Positions 1 through 6,050 of a DNA stretch of 9,219 nucleotides are shown in pieces; the stretch's first letter is position 1, and every line of letters begins with the position of its first letter. The translations under genes were made by a program, and so were the position numbers. The notes beneath the pieces were generated by a model, which did not search any database, was not told the DNA's origin, and worked only from the letters and a program-made list of their open reading frames with translations. This DNA is from JAQGMO01 sp050954505 (lineage in GTDB: Bacteria; Pseudomonadota; Gammaproteobacteria; Burkholderiales; Burkholderiaceae_D), in contig JBPBPY010000206.1 of the NCBI GenBank assembly GCA_050954505.1, positions 1 through 9,219 on the forward strand, in the 5' to 3' direction.

Positions 1-135
1 TTTCTGGGCGAAGTGCGGGACTGTCCGAAGCAAATTCTAACGGCAATCGGCCGGTTCACCGAGGCCAATGTAGCAAAATTCCAAAACGAGCGGGGTTATT
101 CGCTGTATTACATCAGGGCAATTTCAACATTGTAA
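1..135 (+). CDS. Possible C-terminal end of an unidentified protein (5' partial)
   Basis: The first forward frame is open from the window edge to a TAA at 133-135, giving 44 residues that end in GYSLYYIRAISTL. The composition is protein-like: mixed hydrophobic and charged residues, with none of the Arg/Pro/Gly skew seen in shadow frames here. I do not recognise the family. If real, the gene is convergent with the amtB operon, whose terminator lies about 115 bp further on. No clear rho-independent terminator for this gene is visible after its stop. Another forward frame is also open across the edge but its translation is less protein-like. Too little is visible to assign a function. Confidence 0.35.
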   Translation, partial: FLGEVRDCPKQILTAIGRFTEANVAKFQNERGYSLYYIRAISTL

Positions 136-250
136 ACCCCGCCAGGGCAAATAAACCCTTCAATGCCTTAGGGAAATGTTGGTGAAATGGAAAAGGGCGG
201 ATGACTGCTGTCGGGCTGGGTTCCAGCCTCATGCCCATGCGAATGCCGAT

Positions 251-279
251 AAAAAAAGCGCCCCCGAAGAGACGCTTTT
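251..279 (-). terminator. Rho-independent terminator of the porin-glnK-amtB operon
   Basis: Read on the minus strand, an 18-nt hairpin (275 down to 258) forms a 7-bp stem, GCGTCTC against GGGGCGC, closed on a TTCG tetraloop by a C-G pair. Two of the pairs are G-U. It is followed by seven T (257-251) and preceded by AAAA, which can lengthen the stem. On the plus strand the two wobble pairs become A-C mismatches, so the signal points leftward, matching amtB, which ends 146 nt upstream of it. Confidence 0.82.
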
Positions 280-370
280 GAATGATCAAAACTGCGGTCC
301 ATGCAGCCAATCGGCCCAGCCAGGCTGTTGACTCGGCAACCTGGTCAGGCAGTCAGTGGACTACCTGGCC

Positions 371-413
371 GGTGATTCGCTGAGCTGGCGGGTTTGTTCC
401 CCGGCGAGTCACC
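371..413. repeat. Imperfect inverted repeat just downstream of the amtB stop
   Basis: GGTGATTCGC (371-380) faces GCGAGTCACC (404-413). The ten positions pair with one G-T wobble on the plus strand, or one A-C mismatch on the minus strand. A further T-G and G-C pair sits inside, around a GGG/CCC mini-hairpin. CCTGG/CCAGG-like sequences flank both arms. It lies in the amtB 3' untranslated region between the stop and the T-tailed terminator. It has no T-run, so it may be an mRNA 3'-end stabilising structure or a remnant of a dispersed repeat. Confidence 0.5.
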
Positions 414-424
414 AGGCCGGCGAT

Positions 425-2086
425 TCAAGCGTGGTAAGCCTGTTCACCATGGCTGGTGATATCCAGACCTTCGCGTTCCTGGTCTTCCGGCACGCGCAGG
501 CCGATCACCAGGTCGACAATCTTGTAGGCGACGAATGCCACCACGCCAGACCAGACCACGGTGGTCAACACACCCTGGAGCTGGATCCAGACCTGGCCGG
601 AGATCGAATAATCAGCCGCCACCTTGTTGGCAACATAGTCATAGATACCCGAACCACCCAGCGATGGCGCGGCAAACACGCCGGTCAGCAGGGCGCCGAG
701 GATACCGCCAACGCCGTGCACGCCAAAGACGTCGAGCGAATCATCGGCACCGAGCAGCCGCTTGAGGCCATTCACACCCCACAGGCAGATGATGCCGGCC
801 AGCAGGCCGATCACCAGGCCACCCATCGGGCCGACAAAGCCGGCAGCCGGGGTGATGGCGACCAGACCGGCGACGGCGCCGGACGCCGCACCCAGCATCG
901 ATGGCTTGCCCTTGGACATCCATTCACCGAAGGTCCAGGTGCAGACCGCAGCCGCAGTTGCCAGCAGCGTGGTGACCACCGCCAGCGCGGCAGTGCCGTT
1001 GGCTTCCAGAGCGGAGCCGGCATTGAAGCCGAACCAGCCAGCCCACAGCAGCGACGCGCCGATCATGGTCATGGTCAGCGAATGCGGTGCCATCGACTCG
1101 CGGCCATAGCCAACCCGCTTGCCGACCACATAGGCGCCGATCAGGCCAGCCATGGCCGCATTGATATGCACCACGGTGCCGCCGGCGAAATCGAGGGCGC
1201 CCTTCTGGAACAGCCAGCCGGAAGCCGCAGTGGCTTTTTCTGCAGCAGCGGCATCGGTGAAGACGTCAGGACCTGGCCAGAACCAGACCATGTGCGCCAT
1301 CGGGATGTAGGAGAAAGTGAACCACAGCACCATGAACAACAGCAGGGCAGAAAACTTGATGCGCTCGGCAAAGGAGCCGACGATCAGGCAGCAGGTGATG
1401 CCGGCAAAGGTGGCCTGGAAGGCAAAGAACGAAAACTCGGGGATGACAATGCCCTTGCTGAAGGTCGCGCCCATTGAATCGACGGTCATGCCCTTCAAGA
1501 ACAGGCGGTCGAAGCTGCCGAAGAAACTGTTGCCCTCGGTGAACGCCAGCGAATAGCCATACACACCCCACAGCACGACGATGAGCGAAAACACCATGAA
1601 CACCTGCATCAGCACGGAGAGCATGTTCTTGGAGCGCACCAGGCCGCCGTAGAACAGCGCCAGGCCGGGCACGGTCATCATGATGACCAGTACGGTGGCC
1701 ACCGTCATCCAGGCGATGTCGCCCTTGTTCGGCGTTGGTGCGACCGCCGCCGGCGTGGCTGGCGTTGCTGCAGCTGCAGCAGCGGGCGTGGCGGTTGAAG
1801 TGGTGGCAGTAGTGGCAGGGCTTGCCGCCGTGGTTGCTGCAGTCGCGGCAGGCGACACAGGGGCCGCCGTGGTGGTTGGCGCCGGCGTTGCCGTTGGCGT
1901 GGCAGCGGCCTGGGACGCCGGTGCTGCGCCTGCGGGTGTGGCGCCTGGAGAATCGGTGTTGGCTTGCGCGAGCAGCATCACCGGTGCGGATTTGACGCTG
2001 GCATCTGCCGCCATGGCCAGTTGCGGGACAGCTGCCGCAGCGAGCATGACGCTGGCCGTGAGCAAACTGGCAAATAATTTTTTCAT
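425..2086 (-). CDS. amtB: Ammonium transporter AmtB with long Ala/Thr/Pro-rich N-terminal tail
   Basis: This is the inner-membrane ammonium channel of the Amt/Mep/Rh family, 553 aa from the chosen start. Residues 1-26 are a signal peptide with probable cleavage after AMA. Residues about 45-119 are a low-complexity Ala/Thr/Pro tract, and the membrane core runs from about 123 to 530. Family residues are visible by motif: the twin pore histidines H307 (GGTVVH) and H457 (GVHGVGG), the nearby D299, and the probable Phe gates F227 (QATF) and F354 with S358 (WFGFNAGS). The C-tail (RVPEDQEREGLD...) is the usual GlnK-docking region. AAGGAG sits 6 nt before ATG 2086; an ATG at 2092 abuts it too closely. 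The tail makes the protein longer than the roughly 400-450 aa usual in the family. It follows glnK by 10 nt and should be co-transcribed with it. Confidence 0.95.
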   Translation of the reverse strand: MKKLFASLLTASVMLAAAAVPQLAMAADASVKSAPVMLLAQANTDSPGATPAGAAPASQAAATPTATPAPTTTAAPVSPAATAATTAASPATTATTSTATPAAAAAATPATPAAVAPTPNKGDIAWMTVATVLVIMMTVPGLALFYGGLVRSKNMLSVLMQVFMVFSLIVVLWGVYGYSLAFTEGNSFFGSFDRLFLKGMTVDSMGATFSKGIVIPEFSFFAFQATFAGITCCLIVGSFAERIKFSALLLFMVLWFTFSYIPMAHMVWFWPGPDVFTDAAAAEKATAASGWLFQKGALDFAGGTVVHINAAMAGLIGAYVVGKRVGYGRESMAPHSLTMTMIGASLLWAGWFGFNAGSALEANGTAALAVVTTLLATAAAVCTWTFGEWMSKGKPSMLGAASGAVAGLVAITPAAGFVGPMGGLVIGLLAGIICLWGVNGLKRLLGADDSLDVFGVHGVGGILGALLTGVFAAPSLGGSGIYDYVANKVAADYSISGQVWIQLQGVLTTVVWSGVVAFVAYKIVDLVIGLRVPEDQEREGLDITSHGEQAYHA

Positions 2087-2092
2087 GAACAT

Positions 2093-2098
2093 CTCCTT
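2093..2098 (-). promoter_or_regulatory. amtB ribosome binding site overlapping the glnK stop
   Basis: Perfect AAGGAG on the minus strand. It overlaps the TAA of glnK (2099-2097) and is followed at once by ATG (2092-2090), then by ATG at 2086-2084. The 6-nt spacer to the second ATG fixes that one as the likely start. A ribosome finishing glnK would cover this site, which suggests translational coupling between GlnK and AmtB. Confidence 0.75.
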
Positions 2099-2435
2099 AT
2101 AAAGCGTCTTTGCCGGTTTCACCGGTACGGATGCGGACAACCTGCTGCAGGTCGTAGACAAAAATCTTGCCATCGCCGATCTTGCCCGTACGTGCCGCCG
2201 TTTCGATTGCCTCGATGGCGCGTTCGACGATGTCATCGTCGACGGCTGCCTCGATTTTTGTTTTTGGAAGAAAATCGACAACGTATTCAGCGCCGCGATA
2301 CAACTCCGTATGACCCTTCTGCCGACCGAAGCCCTTGACTTCCGTGACGGTAATTCCCTGCACGCCAATGGCAGACAAGGCTTCCCGCACTTCATCGAGT
2401 TTGAATGGCTTGATGATTGCAGTAATGAGTTTCAT
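2097..2435 (-). CDS. glnK: PII nitrogen regulatory protein GlnK
   Basis: A 112-aa PII signal protein of full family length. It forms a trimer that binds ATP/ADP and 2-oxoglutarate and, when unmodified under nitrogen sufficiency, inserts its T-loops into AmtB to block ammonium entry. The sequence shows the T-loop motif YRGAEY with the uridylylated Tyr at position 51, Q39 in GFGRQKGH, the second PII signature TGKIGDGKIF (83-92) with K90, and the RIRTGE end. The MKL start and the linkage to amtB favour GlnK over GlnB, which is very similar in sequence. An AGAGGG-like ribosome site (2441-2446) precedes the ATG. It lies 49 nt after the porin stop and 10 nt before amtB, as the middle gene of the operon. 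Its uridylylating enzyme GlnD is not in this window. Confidence 0.96.
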   Translation of the reverse strand: MKLITAIIKPFKLDEVREALSAIGVQGITVTEVKGFGRQKGHTELYRGAEYVVDFLPKTKIEAAVDDDIVERAIEAIETAARTGKIGDGKIFVYDLQQVVRIRTGETGKDAL

Positions 2436-2484
2436 GAGAACCCTCTTTACGTAATGAAAATTCTAAAAAGCGAAAGACCCGGTA

Positions 2485-3258
2485 TCAGAACGTCTTGCTG
2501 ATCGACAGCACGGCAGTGGTCTCGCCCGTCCTCTTGACCTTGCCGTTGTTGTCGCTGGCAATGTACAGATCCTTGTCGGCATTGGTGCCGATCACAGCCA
2601 GCCCGATGGTGGCAAAACCGAAATCCCTGGCGATGCCGATCTTGTAGTCGTTGTAGTTGAACTGGCCGTAGTTATGCACCCATTGGCGACCGGCGTGCAG
2701 CGTCAGGACGGTTTTTTCATAGACGTCGAAGTTGGCATTCAGGTCCAGGTAGCCTGAACCCTTGGAGCCGCCGTTGGTGCCGCCCGAATTGCCATTGAGG
2801 CCGAAGAAATCGGTCACGCCATAACTGTATTTGGCGGAAAACCACTGATAGCTGGCGCCCAGGTAGATTTCACCATTGTTGTATTTCTCGCCCGTGTTGC
2901 CGATCGAGGCGCCGGGATAGTAGTAATACAGGGCACCGACATCAAGATTGAAGTCCTTGGCGACCTCGAATTTGTAGCCGCCGTAGAAATCCATTTCCAG
3001 GCCCGCACCATTGTTGTAGGAATTATTCGAGACATTCGAATTCCAGTTGCCGAGGTAGAAGCCGCTGGAATGCGCATAGTCGAAACCACCCTGGACGGCT
3101 GGCTGCTTGTAGGTCTGGGAGATACCACGAAAACGATAATCGGTCGCGACCGTCAGATTGCCGGTAAAGGTATAGTCAGGAGCCGGTGCGGCAGCAGTCT
3201 GAGCAAACACTGGCGCGCCCATGGCACAGATGGCTGCGGCGAGAATCAATTTCTTCAT
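2485..3258 (-). CDS. TorF-type putative porin (TIGR02001 family), first gene of the glnK-amtB operon
   Basis: A 257-aa outer-membrane beta-barrel protein. Residues 1-19 form a signal peptide (MKKLILAAAICAMGAPVFA, then QTAAAP). The mature part opens with the family pattern FTGNLTVATDYRFRGISQT..PAVQGGFDY..SGFYLGNWNSNV. Aromatic, alternating strands follow, and the chain ends in Phe, as barrels recognised by the Bam machinery do. AAAGGA at 3265-3270 precedes ATG 3258; the in-frame extension to 3333 adds an unlikely Arg/His-rich leader. From memory, Herbaspirillum seropedicae has a membrane-protein gene (nlmA) at this position in its NtrC-dependent glnK-amtB operon, and this is probably the counterpart. 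The substrate is not known from sequence. Context suggests uptake of small nitrogenous solutes during nitrogen limitation. Confidence 0.85.
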   Translation of the reverse strand: MKKLILAAAICAMGAPVFAQTAAAPAPDYTFTGNLTVATDYRFRGISQTYKQPAVQGGFDYAHSSGFYLGNWNSNVSNNSYNNGAGLEMDFYGGYKFEVAKDFNLDVGALYYYYPGASIGNTGEKYNNGEIYLGASYQWFSAKYSYGVTDFFGLNGNSGGTNGGSKGSGYLDLNANFDVYEKTVLTLHAGRQWVHNYGQFNYNDYKIGIARDFGFATIGLAVIGTNADKDLYIASDNNGKVKRTGETTAVLSISKTF

Positions 3259-3341
3259 CTTGTTTCCTTTGATGTGATGGTGTGGGAACAGTCTCAGCCG
3301 CAAATTTGGATATACTCTCCTAAAGCATTCCAAGTATTCAT

Positions 3342-3357
3342 AGCAGGAGGCGTGCCA
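3342..3357 (-). promoter_or_regulatory. Sigma-54 (-24/-12) promoter of the porin-glnK-amtB operon
   Basis: The minus strand reads TGGCACG-CCTC-CTGCT, against the RpoN consensus TGGCACG-N4-TTGC(A/T). The GG and GC dinucleotides have exactly the required spacing, and only one conserved position differs (C for T). Transcription should start near 3331, leaving a leader of about 73 nt before the porin ATG. A sigma-54 promoter needs an activator, and NtrC-like sites lie upstream. Confidence 0.85.
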
Positions 3358-3457
3358 GCCGATAGTTCCATTGCAGCGACATGATTTGCATCACTGCGGC
3401 GTATTTTTAAGCCGAATTTCAATCAGTCCGGCTTGCATCATCACCAAGATCCACTCT

Positions 3458-3474
3458 CGCACCAGAATGAGGCG
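3458..3474. promoter_or_regulatory. Candidate NtrC binding site, proximal
   Basis: CGCACCA-GAA-TGAGGCG compared with the enterobacterial NtrC consensus TGCACCA-N3-TGGTGCA matches at 10 of 14 defined positions. One half-site is strong and the other weak. Its centre lies about 135 bp upstream of the predicted start at 3331 and 30 bp (about three helical turns) from the distal site. That arrangement resembles the paired enhancers at E. coli glnA. Confidence 0.5.
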
Positions 3475-3487
3475 TCTGTTCGCGCAG

Positions 3488-3504
3488 CGCACCAACGCGG
3501 CGCA
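3488..3504. promoter_or_regulatory. Candidate NtrC binding site, distal
   Basis: CGCACCA-ACG-CGGCGCA matches TGCACCA-N3-TGGTGCA at 11 of 14 defined positions, with both half-sites recognisable. It is centred about 165 bp upstream of the predicted sigma-54 start, within the usual range for NtrC enhancers. It also ends only 50 bp before the divergent ubiK start codon, so bound NtrC could affect that gene. Confidence 0.65.
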
Positions 3505-3518
3505 TGAATCCGGATTCA
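3505..3518. repeat. Perfect 14-bp palindrome in the porin/ubiK divergent region
   Basis: TGAATCCGGATTCA is self-complementary at every position. It directly abuts the distal NtrC-like site and ends 36 bp before the ubiK ATG. This is a typical place for an operator, but I cannot assign a regulator. Confidence 0.45.
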
Positions 3519-3554
3519 ACCAGCGACAGCATTACATTTCTTATAGGAAATATC

Positions 3555-3800
3555 ATGGACAAGTCAAATTTTTTCACCGACATGCAATCGAAGTTCAACC
3601 AGGCCATCGAGAATTCGCCTGCCAAGGACATCGAGAAAAACGTCAAGGCAATGTTGAGCCAGGGCTTTTCCAAGCTCGACCTGGTCACGCGCGAAGAATT
3701 CGACATTCAGATGTCGGTGCTGGCAGCAACCCGCGAAAAGGTGGAAATGCTGGAGGCGCGCGTAGCGGCGCTTGAGGAAATGGTGCGTAACAAGGTTTGA
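3555..3800 (+). CDS. ubiK: Ubiquinone biosynthesis accessory factor UbiK (YqiC/BMFP family)
   Basis: An 81-aa soluble protein of full family length. In E. coli UbiK pairs with UbiJ and supports aerobic ubiquinone synthesis, probably by helping lipid intermediates reach the Ubi enzyme complex. The family core LDLVTREEFDIQ is at residues 41-52. It is followed by a heptad-rich coiled coil, VLAATREKVEMLEARVAALEEMV (55-77). The N-terminal helix (FFTDMQSKFNQAIENSPAKDIEKNVKAML) is amphipathic. AGGAAA at 3545-3550 lies 6 nt before the chosen ATG; an earlier in-frame ATG at 3504 has no such site and would run through the palindrome. The gene diverges from the porin operon and is followed, after 231 nt, by yifB, a pairing common in betaproteobacteria. 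Confidence 0.92.
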   Translation: MDKSNFFTDMQSKFNQAIENSPAKDIEKNVKAMLSQGFSKLDLVTREEFDIQMSVLAATREKVEMLEARVAALEEMVRNKV

Positions 3801-3891
3801 TAGGCTGTTCGTTTGCCGATTCTCGTATGGATCAAACCCTGAAAGTGCATTCTGCTCTGGTAATGAAGGACCATAAAACAACGATTTGTCA

Positions 3892-3909
3892 GATTGTTCA
3901 CTAACAATC
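3892..3909. repeat. Perfect inverted repeat upstream of yifB
   Basis: GATTGTT-CACT-AACAATC has 7-bp perfect arms and a 4-bp spacer, AT-rich against a GC-rich background. It lies 122 bp before the yifB start in the 231-bp ubiK-yifB gap. No T-run follows, so it is a poor terminator; an operator for a dimeric regulator is more likely. The rest of the gap shows no clear promoter. Confidence 0.45.
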
Positions 3910-4031
3910 ATCGCGTCTTGCGGTTGTCCATGGAATATTCATGCAGCGGCAATGTGCCGGCCGCTGCAGCGTTCCGTGCGCCGTACCTGCTGTGCCGGCT
4001 GTTTTCCATGCAGTTGCCCACAAGGACCCAG

Positions 4032-5555
4032 ATGAGCCTAGCCGTACTCAAGAGCCGCGCTTTGACCGGCATGGATGCGCCGGAAGTGACGGTCGAGGTG
4101 CACCTGGCCAACGGGCTGCCTGCATTTACCATCGTTGGCTTGCCCGAGACTGAAGTCAAGGAAGCCAAGGACCGCGTCAGGGCGTCGCTGCAGACGGCCA
4201 ATTTCGAATTCCCGGCGCGGCGCATTACCGTCAACCTGGCGCCTGCCGATCTGCCCAAGGAGTCGGGGCGCTTCGACCTGGCCATTGCGCTGGGCATTCT
4301 GGCAGCCTCGGGACAATTGCCGGGCGAAGAACTGCATGCTTATGAATTCGCCGGCGAACTCTCGCTCTCCGGTGACCTGCGGCCGATTCGCGGGGCCCTG
4401 GCAATGACCTTTGCCATGCACCGTGCCGCAGAGACCTCGGGCCGCAGGCGCGCATTCATCGTGCCGCGTGCGAATGCCCAGGAAGCGGCAATGGTGCGCG
4501 ATGCGGCGATCTATGCGGCGGATTCGCTGCTGCAGGTATGCGCCCATTTTGCCGCACCGGACAGCGAGAACCGCCTCACGCGCCAGCAAGCATCGATCGT
4601 CGAAACCCCACCCCGTCATCCTGATTTTTCCGACGTCAAGGGACAGCTGTTTGCCCGCCGCGCACTCGAGGTTGCAGCAGCCGGCCGGCACTCTGCCCTG
4701 ATGATCGGCCCGCCCGGCACCGGCAAGTCGATGCTGGCTGCGCGTTTTCCCGGCATCCTGCCACCGATGAGCGATGATGAAGCGCTGGAGTCGGCCGCAG
4801 TGCAGTCGCTCACCAGCGGCTTTCACAGCGCGCGCTGGAAGCTGCGACCGTTTCGCTCCCCGCATCACACCGCTTCCGGCGTGGCACTGGTCGGCGGTGG
4901 CAGCGTGCCGCGTCCCGGAGAAATCTCGCTGGCTCACCATGGTGTGCTGTTCCTCGATGAACTGCCGGAGTTCGACCGCCGGGTTCTGGAAGTCTTGCGC
5001 GAACCATTGGAGTCGGGCCATATCACGATTTCCCGGGCGGCGCGCCAGGCCGACTTTCCGGCCCGCTTCCAACTCATTGCCGCAATGAACCCCTGCCCCT
5101 GCGGCTACCTCGGCCACGCCAATGGACGCTGCCACTGCACGGGTGAGGCAGTGGCGCGCTATCAGTCGCGCATTTCCGGGCCGCTGCTGGACCGCATCGA
5201 CATGCAGATCGAAGTGGCTGCCCTGAGCCATGACGCATTGCTCGATGCGCCTGACGGCGAGAGTTCGGCGGCCATTGCGCAGCGGGTAGCAGCCGCTGCG
5301 CTGGCGCAGCTCGAGCGGCAAGGCAAGCTCAACCATGCCCTATCAGGCAGTGAAACCGGCCTGCATTGCAGACCGGACGACCAGGGGGAAGAACTGCTGC
5401 GCCTGTCGATGCGCCGCTTCGACTGGTCGGCGCGCGCCTATCACCGGGTGTTGAAGGTGGCGCGCACCATTGCCGACCTGGCTGGCCACGTCCAGGTCCA
5501 GCGTGGCCATGTGGCCGAAGCGATCCAGTATCGGCGTGCCCTGCGCGAACATTGA
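4032..5555 (+). CDS. comM: YifB/ComM family AAA+ ATPase (Mg-chelatase-like)
   Basis: A 507-aa cytoplasmic protein of the usual family length. ComM homologues form hexamers that drive branch migration during natural transformation, helping incoming single-stranded DNA integrate; despite the domain name it is not a chelatase. The order is an N-terminal ChlI/Lon-C-like domain (about 20-142), an AAA+ core with Walker A GPPGTGKS (226-233) and Walker B VLFLDE (305-310), the SGPLLDRID segment, and a helical C-terminal domain. Four cysteines (C355, C357, C367, C369 in NPCPCG...CHC) could bind zinc. AAGGA at 4022-4026 supports ATG 4032, which begins the typical MSLAVLKSRALTGMDAPEV; the frame stays open to 3894 but that leader is not family-like. 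Other competence genes are not in view, so a role in transformation here is inferred. Confidence 0.94.
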   Translation: MSLAVLKSRALTGMDAPEVTVEVHLANGLPAFTIVGLPETEVKEAKDRVRASLQTANFEFPARRITVNLAPADLPKESGRFDLAIALGILAASGQLPGEELHAYEFAGELSLSGDLRPIRGALAMTFAMHRAAETSGRRRAFIVPRANAQEAAMVRDAAIYAADSLLQVCAHFAAPDSENRLTRQQASIVETPPRHPDFSDVKGQLFARRALEVAAAGRHSALMIGPPGTGKSMLAARFPGILPPMSDDEALESAAVQSLTSGFHSARWKLRPFRSPHHTASGVALVGGGSVPRPGEISLAHHGVLFLDELPEFDRRVLEVLREPLESGHITISRAARQADFPARFQLIAAMNPCPCGYLGHANGRCHCTGEAVARYQSRISGPLLDRIDMQIEVAALSHDALLDAPDGESSAAIAQRVAAAALAQLERQGKLNHALSGSETGLHCRPDDQGEELLRLSMRRFDWSARAYHRVLKVARTIADLAGHVQVQRGHVAEAIQYRRALREH

Positions 5556-5627
5556 AGCAGTGTGGCGCCATGCACGCGCTCAGGCGCAGGCTCAGGCCAT
5601 TTCCCATCCTGCAGCGATGGCGGTAAC

Positions 5628-6050
5628 ATGGCAACCTTCCCTACTGCCCACGTTGCCATGCTCGCCACATTTGCCATTCTGCTCATTTTCCAGTGCATCG
5701 GTGAAGGCATCATTTTCATCACCCACCTGCCCGTGCCTGGCCCGGTGATCGGCATGCTGCTGCTGTTTGGTGCCTTGCTGGTGTTTCCGGGACTGCTGGA
5801 CATCATCGAGGCAACCGGCACCGAGCTGCTGCGCCATCTGTCGCTGCTGTTCATTCCTGCCGGCGTCGGCATCGTCGTCAGCGCATCGAGCATCAGTGGC
5901 CAATGGCCGGCGATCGTGATCTCGGTCATCTGCAGCACGGTGCTGACACTGGCGGTGACGGCACTGGTGACGCGCGCGTTGATGAAACACCTGCCTGGCC
6001 CGGCACCCTTGACAGAAGCTGCCAGCGCCGGATCGGACGACCATGCCTGA
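5628..6050 (+). CDS. CidA/LrgA family membrane protein
   Basis: A small, very hydrophobic inner-membrane protein of 140 aa from the chosen start, with about four membrane segments. The family signature LPVPGPVIGMLLLF is at residues 34-47, and LSLLFIPAGVGIV at 71-83. CidA/LrgA proteins were first described as holin-like modulators of murein hydrolase activity. Later work on LrgAB-type pairs in Firmicutes supports pyruvate transport, and the plant homologue carries glycolate/glycerate. No strong ribosome site precedes ATG 5628; ATG 5658 (130 aa) and ATG 5562 (162 aa) are alternatives. The last 8 nt overlap the next gene, which encodes the expected LrgB partner. It starts 72 nt after yifB and may be read through from it. 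Confidence 0.88.
   Translation: MATFPTAHVAMLATFAILLIFQCIGEGIIFITHLPVPGPVIGMLLLFGALLVFPGLLDIIEATGTELLRHLSLLFIPAGVGIVVSASSISGQWPAIVISVICSTVLTLAVTALVTRALMKHLPGPAPLTEAASAGSDDHA

Noticed and set aside
113..310. 65-codon minus-strand frame downstream of amtB
   Set aside because: It runs through the operon terminator hairpin and has no ribosome site or recognisable family.
320..344. CCAGG...CCTGG hairpin as a second terminator
   Set aside because: Imperfect stem with no T-tract in either direction; the UUCG hairpin at 251-279 is far better.
356..1477. Long plus-strand open frame opposite amtB (373 codons)
   Set aside because: Antisense shadow of amtB; the translation is rich in Gln, Asp, His, Arg and Gly with no domain, and the minus-strand AmtB reading is unmistakable.
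1680..2102. Ala/Val/Gly-rich plus-strand frame of 140 codons
   Set aside because: Complement of the repetitive Ala/Thr/Pro tail of AmtB; the composition is a by-product of GC-rich repeats.
2087..2395. In-frame extension of amtB through glnK (103 extra residues)
   Set aside because: It reads glnK in the wrong frame, gives Ser/Arg-rich sequence and bypasses the clear ribosome site and signal peptide at 2086.
3372..3390. TGCA-N11-TGCA as a third NtrC site close to the sigma-54 promoter
   Set aside because: Half-site spacing is 2 bp too long and the CCA/TGG inner bases are missing.
4038..5336. 432-codon minus-strand frame opposite yifB
   Set aside because: Antisense shadow of a well-conserved AAA+ gene; Arg/Gly/His-rich and domain-less.
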